The notes under the pieces were generated by a model. It did not search any database. It had not been told where the DNA came from and saw only the letters and a list, made by a program, of their open reading frames with translations. A stretch of 9,625 nt of DNA, taken from JABWBD01 sp040768665 (GTDB lineage Bacteria; Planctomycetota; Planctomycetia; Pirellulales; Thermoguttaceae). The stretch lies in assembly GCA_040768665.1 (NCBI GenBank), contig JAXGMN010000116.1, positions 1 through 9,625 on the forward strand, written 5' to 3'. Made by a program: the position numbers and the translations under genes. Below, one piece after another: positions 1-6,259 of this stretch (positions are counted from its first letter, which is position 1; each line of letters starts with the position of its first letter).

Positions 1-24
1 GGGGGGCGTGTGGGGGTTGGGCCG

Positions 25-54
25 AGCGGGGGCGGCCCCGCGCGCGCCCCCGCT
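25..54. terminator. GC-rich hairpin upstream of the HtrA-type gene, possible terminator
   Basis: Two perfectly complementary 10-nt arms, AGCGGGGGCG (25-34) and CGCCCCCGCT (45-54), enclose a 10-nt GC-rich loop. On the plus strand the stem is followed by ACTTTATACT, which has only a short, broken T stretch. It could therefore terminate a gene lying to the left of the window, but it is not a textbook intrinsic terminator. TATACT at 59-64 resembles a -10 box for the following gene, but the hairpin occupies the place where a -35 box would lie. Stem seen directly; function inferred. Confidence 0.4.
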
Positions 55-115
55 ACTTTATACTCTCCCGCTTGGCAATTGACGGCCGTTGGTCCCAGAC
101 GGAGCCTTGCTTGGA

Positions 116-1288
116 ATGGCCAAGTACATCCACCTTGCCCGCGTCCGATGTTGCGGGGTTGGTCTTTTGGCGGCGGCCGTGCTTTTGTCCGGACCGCCGG
201 CTCAGCATTGCCCGGCGCAGACCACAATTCCGGCCGCGCTTTCCCGGAGCGGGATGTTGCCTCCGGAGCAGCGCGAGCAGCTCTACGAGCAGCTTCGAAG
301 CCAGGCAGAGGTCCTCAACGCGCAGGCCAACGTCGTCAAGACCGTAGCAAAACTCGTCGGTCCAACGGTCGTTCACGTTGAAGCCGACATCGCCCCCCGA
401 TCCGCGCCGCAGTTCGGTCCCAGCCGCAACCGTGTTGAAGAAGCAGGCTCGGGGGTAATTGTCCAGTTGGAGGGCAAGTTCTACGTGCTCACCAATCGGC
501 ACGTCATCGACGGGGCCACGGAGTCGGGGATTCGCATCACGCTGGCCGATGGCCGGCAGATCCGCCCGTTGCGGATTCTCGTCGATCCGGAAACCGACGC
601 GGGGGTGATGCAAGTTTCAGCCACCGATCTGGTCGCCGCGCCGATCGGGGATAGCGACCGCATGGAGATCGGCGACTTCGTACTCGCGGTCGGGAGTCCG
701 TTCGGACTGAGCCATTCCGTAACGTACGGCATTATCAGCGCCAAAGGGCGACGCGATCTCGAGCTTGGCGACTCGGGCGTCCGGATCCAGGACTTCCTAC
801 AAACCGACGCCGCGATCAACCCCGGCAACAGCGGCGGACCGCTGATCAATCTGCGGGGCGAAGTGATCGGAATCAACACGGCGATTGCAAGCAACTCGGG
901 CGGCAGCGAAGGAATCGGTTTTTCGATTCCCATCAACATGTTCATGGCGGTCGCCAAGCAATTGATCAAGCAGGGAAAGGTGACACGGGCCTTTCTGGGC
1001 GTGACGCTCGATCGCGACTTCGGCCCCGCGATGGCCGCCGAACTGGGGCTCCCGCGGCCGATCGGCGCGAGGGTCATCGATTTGACCGAGAACTCGCCCG
1101 CGGCACGCGCAGACGTTCGGCGAGGCGACATCATCCTCCGGTTCGACAACATTTCGGTGGAGGACGACGCGCATCTGGTGAATCTCGTCAATCTGATGGA
1201 AGTCGGTAAAGAGGTTTCGCTGCTGGTCTACCGGGATCGTCAGATGCAGGTGATCAAAGTCCAGGTTGGCGATCGGGGCGACTTCTGA
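116..1288 (+). CDS. htrA: HtrA/DegP-family (S1C) periplasmic serine protease with one PDZ domain
   Basis: Envelope protease and chaperone of the trypsin-like HtrA family, acting on misfolded exported proteins. The 390-residue product opens with a signal sequence: basic residues then a hydrophobic core (about residues 13-26), with likely cleavage in the Ala/Pro-rich stretch after it. The protease domain spans about 75-285. The triad is visible: His129 in TNRHVID, Asp161 in DPETD, and Ser239 in GNSGGP. A single PDZ domain follows (about 290-385), with the GARV and SPAARADVRRGDIIL segments; many HtrA proteins have two PDZ domains. ATG at 116 is preferred over the in-frame TTG at 89 because it puts the basic residues directly before the hydrophobic core; GGAG lies 11 nt upstream. 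The residues after the triad Asp read AGV where LAV is usual. No lipobox is present. The gene stands alone and converges on the nucleoside hydrolase gene. The exact paralogue (DegP, DegQ or DegS type) cannot be assigned. Confidence 0.93.
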   Translation: MAKYIHLARVRCCGVGLLAAAVLLSGPPAQHCPAQTTIPAALSRSGMLPPEQREQLYEQLRSQAEVLNAQANVVKTVAKLVGPTVVHVEADIAPRSAPQFGPSRNRVEEAGSGVIVQLEGKFYVLTNRHVIDGATESGIRITLADGRQIRPLRILVDPETDAGVMQVSATDLVAAPIGDSDRMEIGDFVLAVGSPFGLSHSVTYGIISAKGRRDLELGDSGVRIQDFLQTDAAINPGNSGGPLINLRGEVIGINTAIASNSGGSEGIGFSIPINMFMAVAKQLIKQGKVTRAFLGVTLDRDFGPAMAAELGLPRPIGARVIDLTENSPAARADVRRGDIILRFDNISVEDDAHLVNLVNLMEVGKEVSLLVYRDRQMQVIKVQVGDRGDF

Positions 1289-1308
1289 TCTCGGGCGGAA
1301 GAGAGCCG

Positions 1309-1384
1309 GGGGACAGGCACATTTTGCTCCGAAGACTCCGCAAAATGAGCCAGTCCCCAGACTCCGCAAAATGAGCCAGTCCCC
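1309..1384. repeat. REP-like imperfect palindrome with a duplicated right half
   Basis: The left arm GGGGACAGGCACATTTTGC (1309-1327) pairs with GCAAAATGAGCCAGTCCCC at 1340-1358 over 19 nt with two mismatches, across a 12-nt spacer. The right arm is present twice because a 26-bp unit, 1333-1358, is repeated exactly and in tandem at 1359-1384. The left arm can therefore pair with either copy. The element fills the space between two convergent genes, so the hairpin could act as a bidirectional terminator or mRNA end-stabiliser. From memory, similar words recur between genes in planctomycete genomes, much like REP elements mobilised by Y1 (REP-associated tyrosine) transposases; no transposase lies in this window. 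Repeat structure is seen directly; class and origin are inferred. Confidence 0.75.
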
Positions 1385-1387
1385 AAT

Positions 1388-1408
1388 GGTTTTGGGATAG
1401 GCGCTTAG
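1388..1408 (+). repeat. 21-nt dispersed repeat, copy 1 (inverted relative to copy 2 at 9591-9611)
   Basis: Starts with GGTTTTGGGATA and matches the reverse complement of 9591-9611 at 18 of 21 positions. It directly abuts the REP-like palindrome and runs across the stop codon of the nucleoside hydrolase gene (1405-1407). It may be part of the same dispersed element, or a remnant of an insertion-sequence end; no transposase is seen here. Confidence 0.5.
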
Positions 1409-2349
1409 GGACGCGCCCCGCCAGCGGCCTTCAAGTTCCGAACGATCGCCTCAATGACTTGAGGCGCATCAATGTCGAATACGACTTCCATATTCTGACG
1501 CCAGGCCGGCCTCCGGCGACGGTCGAACACGGTCGCGCCGATCGTGAGTTCGCCCATCGTCTCAACGTCGCCGGCCATTTCTCTTGCTTCGAAGAGTTCC
1601 GGTTCCAGCACGGCGGTGAGCGCCACGGTGTCGTGGAGATGGATGCCTTCAAGCCCGAATTCCTGGTGGTAGGCACGAAAAGCGGGGGGAAGGATCTTTC
1701 GAAGGAAGGCCCCCACGCGGTGTGACTCGTCGGGAAGCTGATTCAGCAGATCGAAGGAGAACATAATCCGATTGGTTACATCCAAAGGGACCAACGTCTT
1801 CGTCGAAGCGGATCGGAAAACCGTTCGGGCAGATTCAGGATCACAAAAGATGTTGAATTCGGCGGCGGGAGTGATGTTTCCGGCGGCGGAGACCGCTCCG
1901 CCCATCATGACGACCCGGTTAATGAGGTAAGGCAATTCCGAGTCGCGCTGAAACGCCCTCGCCACGTTGGTCAGCGGCCCCAACGCCACCAAAGTCACGG
2001 ACTCGGGTGCAGCGCGGATCTCGTCGCAGATCAGCTTTTCCGAGGGATGCGGAGTCCGAAGCTCGGCGACCTCGAAGTTGCACCCCCCCAGGCCGTCGAT
2101 GCCGTGCATGAACCGACCGTCGACCGGCAGGCCGTGGTCCGGCGGCGAGGCGGCCCCAATCCGGGGCCAACGGGGTGGGTCGAGTTGCTCGATGATTGCC
2201 TGGACGTTCCTGGTGGCCAGATGTGGAGGCACGTTTCCGCCAACAGCGGTGACAGCTACCACCTCCAGGCGGGGATCAAACAGCGCCGTGCAGAGCGCGA
2301 CGGCGTCATCCAAGCCCGGGTCTACGTCGAGGATTACCTTCCTGGGCAT
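1405..2349 (-). CDS. Inosine/uridine-preferring nucleoside hydrolase family protein
   Basis: Ca2+-dependent N-ribohydrolase of the IunH/Rih family, which splits ribonucleosides into free base and ribose for purine or pyrimidine salvage. The 314-residue length is normal. The N-terminal signature DVDPGLDDA gives Asp10, Asp14 and Asp15, the family's calcium ligands. HGIDGLGG (82-89), ALGPLTN (122-128), EFNIFCDPESA (164-174) and HD at 239-240, the usual catalytic His and last calcium Asp, all sit where expected. No signal peptide is seen, so it is probably cytoplasmic. The start is ATG at 2349-2347 with a GAGGAG ribosome site (complement of 2354-2359) 4 nt upstream. The gene is single, divergent from trpD and convergent with the protease gene. 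Base preference cannot be read from these motifs; related proteins in other organisms act on other ribosides. Confidence 0.92.
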   Translation of the reverse strand: MPRKVILDVDPGLDDAVALCTALFDPRLEVVAVTAVGGNVPPHLATRNVQAIIEQLDPPRWPRIGAASPPDHGLPVDGRFMHGIDGLGGCNFEVAELRTPHPSEKLICDEIRAAPESVTLVALGPLTNVARAFQRDSELPYLINRVVMMGGAVSAAGNITPAAEFNIFCDPESARTVFRSASTKTLVPLDVTNRIMFSFDLLNQLPDESHRVGAFLRKILPPAFRAYHQEFGLEGIHLHDTVALTAVLEPELFEAREMAGDVETMGELTIGATVFDRRRRPAWRQNMEVVFDIDAPQVIEAIVRNLKAAGGARP

Positions 2350-2634
2350 CCCACTCCTCGTATCTCAAAGTCGCATCAGTGTTTCCGCCGGCGCGCGATT
2401 GTAGGGTCCCCCGATGCACCGGACAAGAGGAATCCCCCGCCGGGAGCTCCCGAGTTGCTATCCTTTTAAGAGTGTTCGAGGTAGACTCGGGGCAAGTTGG
2501 CATCCGTTTCTATCGCGTCTCAACGACCCAGAGGCCGACTCGCCACGCCTCGCGCCCTACGGCTCAAGGGGCGGGCAGTTCGACACCGCACCATCACTGT
2601 GAGCAAACCACGCTTGCGGGGCAATATAACCGCC
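2350..2634. other. Divergent intergenic region between the nucleoside hydrolase and trpD genes
   Basis: This 285-bp stretch should hold promoters for both flanking genes. Apart from the hydrolase ribosome site at 2354-2359, I see no convincing -35/-10 pair, hairpin or leader peptide. In particular there is no run of Trp codons that would suggest trp attenuation. The trpD frame stays open upstream to 2497, but that part is Arg-rich and does not resemble TrpD. Confidence 0.5.
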
Positions 2635-3666
2635 ATGACCATGATCGAAGCCGCGATTCGACTCGCCGAGGCCGGAACGGACCTGTCGATGGAGCAGATG
2701 TCCGAAGCGCTGGAGGCCATCATGGAAGGTCAATGCGAAGAAGACGAGATCGCTCGCTTTCTCGTGGCCTTGCACACGAAGGGGGAGGCGGTCTCCGAGG
2801 TAGCCGGTGCCGCGGCCGTGATGCGGAGGAAAATGACACGGATCCGGACCTGCCATGCGGAAGTCATCGACGTGGTGGGGACTGGCGGCGACCGCTCGGG
2901 GACGTTCAACATCAGCACGGCCGCAGCCCTGGTGACGGCCGCGGCGGGAGCACACGTGGCGAAGCACGGCAGCCGCCGGTATAGCAGCCGCACCGGCTCT
3001 GCCGACGTCCTGACGGCCCTTGGAGTGAACGTCGAAATCGATGCCGAGCGGGTGGAGGCGTGCCTCGATGAGCTCGGCATCTGCTTCTGCTTTGCTCCGT
3101 TACTTCACCGGGCCATGAGACATGTCGCTCCGGTTCGTCAGAAGCTGGGCATGCCGACGATCTTCAACATCCTCGGCCCGCTGGTGAACCCTGCCTCCGC
3201 GCGCTTTCAGTTGCTCGGCGTTGCCCGGCCCGACCTGCGACTGCTTTTCTCCGAGGCATTGACCCTTTTAGGGGCTTACCGGGTTGTCGTCGTGCACGGG
3301 AGCGACGGGCTCGACGAGGTAACGCTCGGTGGTCCGACGTATGTCACGGAGGTTGCCGGAGCGGAAATTCGCGAGTTTGAGTGGAATCCCGCTGATTTCG
3401 GACTTTGTGTCCGAAGGGGCGAAGAACTTGCAGCCGAAGGCCCCGAGGCGAGCGCCGCGATCATCCGTGGAGTGCTCGACGGAAGAGGCGGCGCGCCGCG
3501 AGACATTGTGGTGATGAATGCGGCGGCCGCGTTGTGGACGGCTCGACGCGTCGAATCGCTGCGCGAGGGGGTTCGGACGGCCGAGGAGGCGATTGACAGC
3601 GGAAGCGCTGCCGGCCTGCTGGCCCGCCTGGTCGAATACACCAGCCACCGTCCCCGTGGTGGGTAG
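2635..3666 (+). CDS. trpD: Anthranilate phosphoribosyltransferase (TrpD), with variant anthranilate-site residues
   Basis: Second step of tryptophan synthesis: transfers phosphoribosyl from PRPP to anthranilate. From ATG 2635 the product is 343 residues, normal for the family. A small helical N-terminal domain (about 1-70) is followed by the alpha/beta domain with the PRPP loop GTGGD (82-86), NIST (92-95), KHGSR (110-114), GSADVL (121-126), the PVRQKLG segment with Arg168, FNILGPLVNPA (177-187) and metal-binding Asp227-Glu228 in DGLDE. Three usual positions differ: KHGS for KHGN (Ser113), HRAM for HPAM (Arg159), and MPT for IRT. The equivalent Asn in the archaeal enzyme contacts anthranilate. 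ATG 2641 is an alternative start; no strong ribosome site precedes either. No other trp gene is adjacent. A TrpD-like paralogue with another substrate is possible but less likely. Confidence 0.9.
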   Translation: MTMIEAAIRLAEAGTDLSMEQMSEALEAIMEGQCEEDEIARFLVALHTKGEAVSEVAGAAAVMRRKMTRIRTCHAEVIDVVGTGGDRSGTFNISTAAALVTAAAGAHVAKHGSRRYSSRTGSADVLTALGVNVEIDAERVEACLDELGICFCFAPLLHRAMRHVAPVRQKLGMPTIFNILGPLVNPASARFQLLGVARPDLRLLFSEALTLLGAYRVVVVHGSDGLDEVTLGGPTYVTEVAGAEIREFEWNPADFGLCVRRGEELAAEGPEASAAIIRGVLDGRGGAPRDIVVMNAAAALWTARRVESLREGVRTAEEAIDSGSAAGLLARLVEYTSHRPRGG

Positions 3667-3711
3667 TAAGCGGTGCGCGGTTCGCCTGCATGTCCCGTCA
3701 GCCAAAGGCTC

Positions 3712-4731
3712 TCACGTCTGTTTCGGCAGCAGGATTGGGCGGATTACTCGGCAGTCGAGTTCCGCCATCGCGGCTTGCAGTCGGTGGTATACCTCCTCAT
3801 CGGGGCATGTACCGATGACGGCGCCGCCCGAGCCTGCGAACTTGGAACTTGCTCCGGCCTTTCGAGCGGTCTCGACCAATTCGATCTGCTCTTTGGGCAA
3901 GCGGCAGATCGAGCGTCGGAGGTCAAAATTGGCGTCGATCAGCCGGCCCAGGCGCTCCGCGTCGCCCGCATCGATTGCCTGGCGAGCTTCGGCGGCCAAA
4001 CCGGCAAATCGCCGCATCGCCTCAACCACCGCCGATTCCCCCTGCTGAAATCGCGCCCGGAGGTTGTTGTGAAACACCTCGGTCGGTTCGCTGACATCGG
4101 TCGAATAGGCGATATACAACGGCGGCAGAACCGCCGGATTCAGAGGCTCATAATGGCCGCACCGCAAGCCGCAGACTTCCTCCATGCGATCTTCGGCGAA
4201 GTCCATGAAGACCGCGCCTTCGTAACATTGGATTACGCGGTCCTGGAGACCAGCGGTGATGCCGAGTTCCTCGTTCTCCACGGAAAGCACCAAGGATGGC
4301 TGAACTCGAAGCGGGATCTCGATTCGATAGAAGTCCATCAGGCAGCGGAGCGTCGCCACGATGATCGCGCTGGAGCCGGCCAGTCCAACCTGCCGCGGGA
4401 TGTTGGATTGATACCGTACCGAGAAGTTTCGGTCGTCCAGAGGCAGCTTTTGGCGGACACAGTACTCCACAAACTTCTTGACCGTTGCCTTGACCAGCCG
4501 CACCCCGCCGTAGTAGCCATGCAGCTTGACGTCGCGGACCAGTTCATGGACCGAGCGGAAGCGGCTCTGGTCTTCCTGGCTGAGGACCAGCTCAACGTCG
4601 TCCCATTCGTAGAGCGTCACCTCCGCGCAGAAATTGCGGACGATGACCGAGAGGGTCTTTCCGTGGTAGCCGTCCGAAGGGTTACCGATCAGTCCGGCCC
4701 TCGCGTAGGCGCGCCTGCGGATCAACTCCAT
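3712..4731 (-). CDS. GHMP-family sugar kinase, glucuronokinase-like
   Basis: ATP-dependent kinase of the GHMP superfamily, most likely phosphorylating the anomeric hydroxyl of a sugar or sugar acid. The 339-residue protein has AGLIGNPSDGYHGKT near the N-terminus (12-26), the ATP-binding PRQVGLAGSSA (112-122), ELGITAGLQDRV (155-166) followed by a YEGAVFMDF block (170-178), and the C-terminal KFAGSGGAVIG motif (297-307). These blocks, together with DGYYGGVRL-like HGYYGGVRL (71-79) and RNFSVRYQSNIPRQ (101-114), closely match plant glucuronokinase as I remember it. ATG at 4731-4729 is chosen because GGAG lies 8 nt upstream and homology begins at MELIRRRAYARAG; longer in-frame starts only add an Arg/Gly-rich tail inside the upstream gene. 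It overlaps the galU-like stop by 10 nt, so the two are probably co-translated. Galactokinase-like, heptose-1-kinase (HddA-like) or other sugar specificity cannot be excluded. Confidence 0.88.
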   Translation of the reverse strand: MELIRRRAYARAGLIGNPSDGYHGKTLSVIVRNFCAEVTLYEWDDVELVLSQEDQSRFRSVHELVRDVKLHGYYGGVRLVKATVKKFVEYCVRQKLPLDDRNFSVRYQSNIPRQVGLAGSSAIIVATLRCLMDFYRIEIPLRVQPSLVLSVENEELGITAGLQDRVIQCYEGAVFMDFAEDRMEEVCGLRCGHYEPLNPAVLPPLYIAYSTDVSEPTEVFHNNLRARFQQGESAVVEAMRRFAGLAAEARQAIDAGDAERLGRLIDANFDLRRSICRLPKEQIELVETARKAGASSKFAGSGGAVIGTCPDEEVYHRLQAAMAELDCRVIRPILLPKQT

Positions 4732-5627
4732 CGGCTTTTCTCCGCGTGCCGGGAAAGCCAGTCGGAGAGGAACGCCTGGAGGGCCGGCCCGTAGTCCGGA
4801 TCCGCCAGCGCGAACTCCGTAAAGGCCTGGAAATAGCTGTCGAAATTGCCGATATCGAACCGCCGCTCTCCCTCGGGCAGACAAACCCCCAGGGCCTTAT
4901 GCCCGTCGCGAATCATCAATCGGATTGCGTCGGTGAGTTGAATTTCCCCGCCCTTGCCTGGCGGCGTTTTCTCGAGATAGTCGAAGATCGCGGGGCTGAA
5001 GACATAGCGGGCCGCGACGGCCAGAGTGCTGGGGGCCTCGGCAACGTCCGGCTTCTCGATGAGGTCGTCGAGGTCGAAGATCTCGCTTTTCTGGCGGGGC
5101 CTGGCAATGCCGTAGTGAACGACCTCCTCGCGGGGAACGCTTTCGAAGGCGATCACCACGTCGGCGCCGTTGGTCTCGAACTGCTCGACCATCCGACGCA
5201 CAACGTTCGATTGCGCGTGCAGCCCGATGATCGAGTCGCCCAGCGCCACGACGAACGGTTCGCGACCGATCACGGGCCTGGCACAGAGGACCGCGTGGCC
5301 CAATCCGAGCTGGCGCCGCTGGCGGGTGTAGAAATACTCGAGATCCTCGCGTTCAAAAGCCAACTCCTGGAGCAGCTCCTCGCGGCCGGTCTCGCGCAGA
5401 TTGGCGATCAAGTCGACGTCGACATCGAAATGATTCTCGATCGCCGTCTTCCCCGGCCCGGTGATAAACAGCAGGCGTCCCAGCCCGCAACGGGCCAGTT
5501 CCTCGACCACGTACTGGACGACCGGCTTCCGGCCGACCGGCAACATCTCCTTGGGCTGACTCTTGGTCAGCGGCAGCAACCGGGTTCCGCGCCCGGCTAC
5601 GGGCACAACCGCCATGTCGATGGACAT
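4722..5627 (-). CDS. galU: UTP-sugar-1-phosphate uridylyltransferase, GalU family
   Basis: Nucleotidyltransferase making a UDP-sugar and pyrophosphate from UTP and a sugar 1-phosphate, classically glucose 1-phosphate, in the cytoplasm. The 301-residue length is typical. The nucleotide-binding signature AGRGTRLLPLTKSQPKEMLP occupies 11-30, followed by KPVVQYVVEE (34-43). GLGHAVLCA (108-116), VALGDSI (127-133, with the likely metal-binding Asp131), GGEIQLTDAI (226-235) and FDIGNFDSYFQAF (257-269) follow in family order. E. coli GalU has Pro before the Asp (LPD) where this protein has GD, and the FDIGN motif replaces its YDCG-type sequence. The start is ATG 5627-5625 with GGAAG about 7 nt upstream; Met5 is an alternative. 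It is the first gene of a two-gene operon with the sugar kinase, so its natural substrate may be that kinase's product rather than glucose 1-phosphate. Confidence 0.92.
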   Translation of the reverse strand: MSIDMAVVPVAGRGTRLLPLTKSQPKEMLPVGRKPVVQYVVEELARCGLGRLLFITGPGKTAIENHFDVDVDLIANLRETGREELLQELAFEREDLEYFYTRQRRQLGLGHAVLCARPVIGREPFVVALGDSIIGLHAQSNVVRRMVEQFETNGADVVIAFESVPREEVVHYGIARPRQKSEIFDLDDLIEKPDVAEAPSTLAVAARYVFSPAIFDYLEKTPPGKGGEIQLTDAIRLMIRDGHKALGVCLPEGERRFDIGNFDSYFQAFTEFALADPDYGPALQAFLSDWLSRHAEKSRWS

Positions 5628-6259
5628 CTTCTAGCTTCCATTGTGGGGATCTAGTCCGAAACGGCAGTTTAGCTGTTCCGAGCAGCGGTTGGCAAGGTGG
5701 GTGGCGGAACAAGCGGATCCTACTGCGGTCTGCTGCAAATCCCGCTATAGCCGCCGATCGTCCGACCGATCATCGGGCCGTCGCCGATCCAGCGACGAAG
5801 CTTTTCCATGCTTTCGCCGGTCTGCTGAAAGTAGCACCAGGCAAAGCCGAACGCGGCCCTGGAATCGGGTCAGTGCCCGCTCGATTTCTCCATGACTGCG
5901 CGAATTACAGTTCGACATATCCACCCTAGTAGCAGCGTACCGACCGAAATTCGGAGTACAAGGCGGGCGAAGTTCGGGCTCCACTGCTTCACTGGAACTT
6001 GCAGGAAGTGAAGCATGGACGTACAATCGAAGAGACTCTTGTCGCAGTGCCCGCCATGCTGGACGGGTAAGCGCCGGTCAAGGGAATGATCTTCACTTGG
6101 CCCGACAACTCTGTCGCGCGGGATCGCCGACCGTGGACGTTTAGAGGCCATCGGGTTTTGCTCCGGCCAGTGGCGGGAAGAGGCAATCGGCCGTCGGTCC
6201 TATCGGGCGGGACGGTCGCACCGGAACAGTTGTTTTTTCACACTCTGGGAGCTGGTCTC
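5628..6259. other. 632-bp divergent intergenic region between galU and the DUF1559 gene
   Basis: Besides the possible gene fragment at 5720-5920, this holds a 9-bp perfect stem, TGCTTCACT (5985-5993) with AGTGAAGCA (6007-6015), around a 13-nt loop. A short near-palindrome CCGAAATTCGG lies at 5944-5954. GGGAG at 6247-6251 is the ribosome site of the DUF1559 gene. No clear promoter pair was found for either gene, and no tRNA or known riboswitch was recognised. It is long enough to hide a small RNA. Confidence 0.4.
5720..5920 (-). pseudogene. Possible decayed coding fragment upstream of galU
   Basis: On the minus strand a 49-codon stretch between stops (5869 to 5720) reads like protein, with segments such as FGFAWCYFQQTGESMEKLRR and GDGPMIGRTIGGYSG and a GC-rich third codon position. 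It has no start codon at its head. Another frame upstream, from an ATG near 5916 through GEIERALTRFQ, looks equally protein-like and would join it through a frameshift near 5855-5875. I do not recognise the family. It may instead be chance open frame in GC-rich spacer or a leader of the galU operon. Confidence 0.2.

Noticed and set aside
116..250. Lipoprotein signal in the HtrA-type protease
   Set aside because: The Cys residues near the hydrophobic core are not preceded by a lipobox (Leu-Ala/Ser-Gly/Ala-Cys), so an ordinary signal peptide fits better.
481..1191. Minus-strand open frame (236 codons) inside the HtrA-type gene
   Set aside because: The plus strand encodes the full catalytic triad and PDZ domain; the minus product is a low-complexity Ser/Arg-rich shadow.
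1333..1384. Two-copy 26-bp tandem repeat as a CRISPR remnant
   Set aside because: The copies are directly adjacent with no spacer, and no cas gene is present; they are explained as a duplication of half a palindrome.
3673..4794. Long plus-strand open frame (373 codons) opposite the GHMP kinase
   Set aside because: Antisense shadow: the minus strand carries intact GHMP motifs across the region, and the plus translation shows no family motif.
4746..5654. Plus-strand open frame (302 codons) opposite galU
   Set aside because: Antisense shadow of a clear GalU-family gene, a common effect of high-GC codon use.
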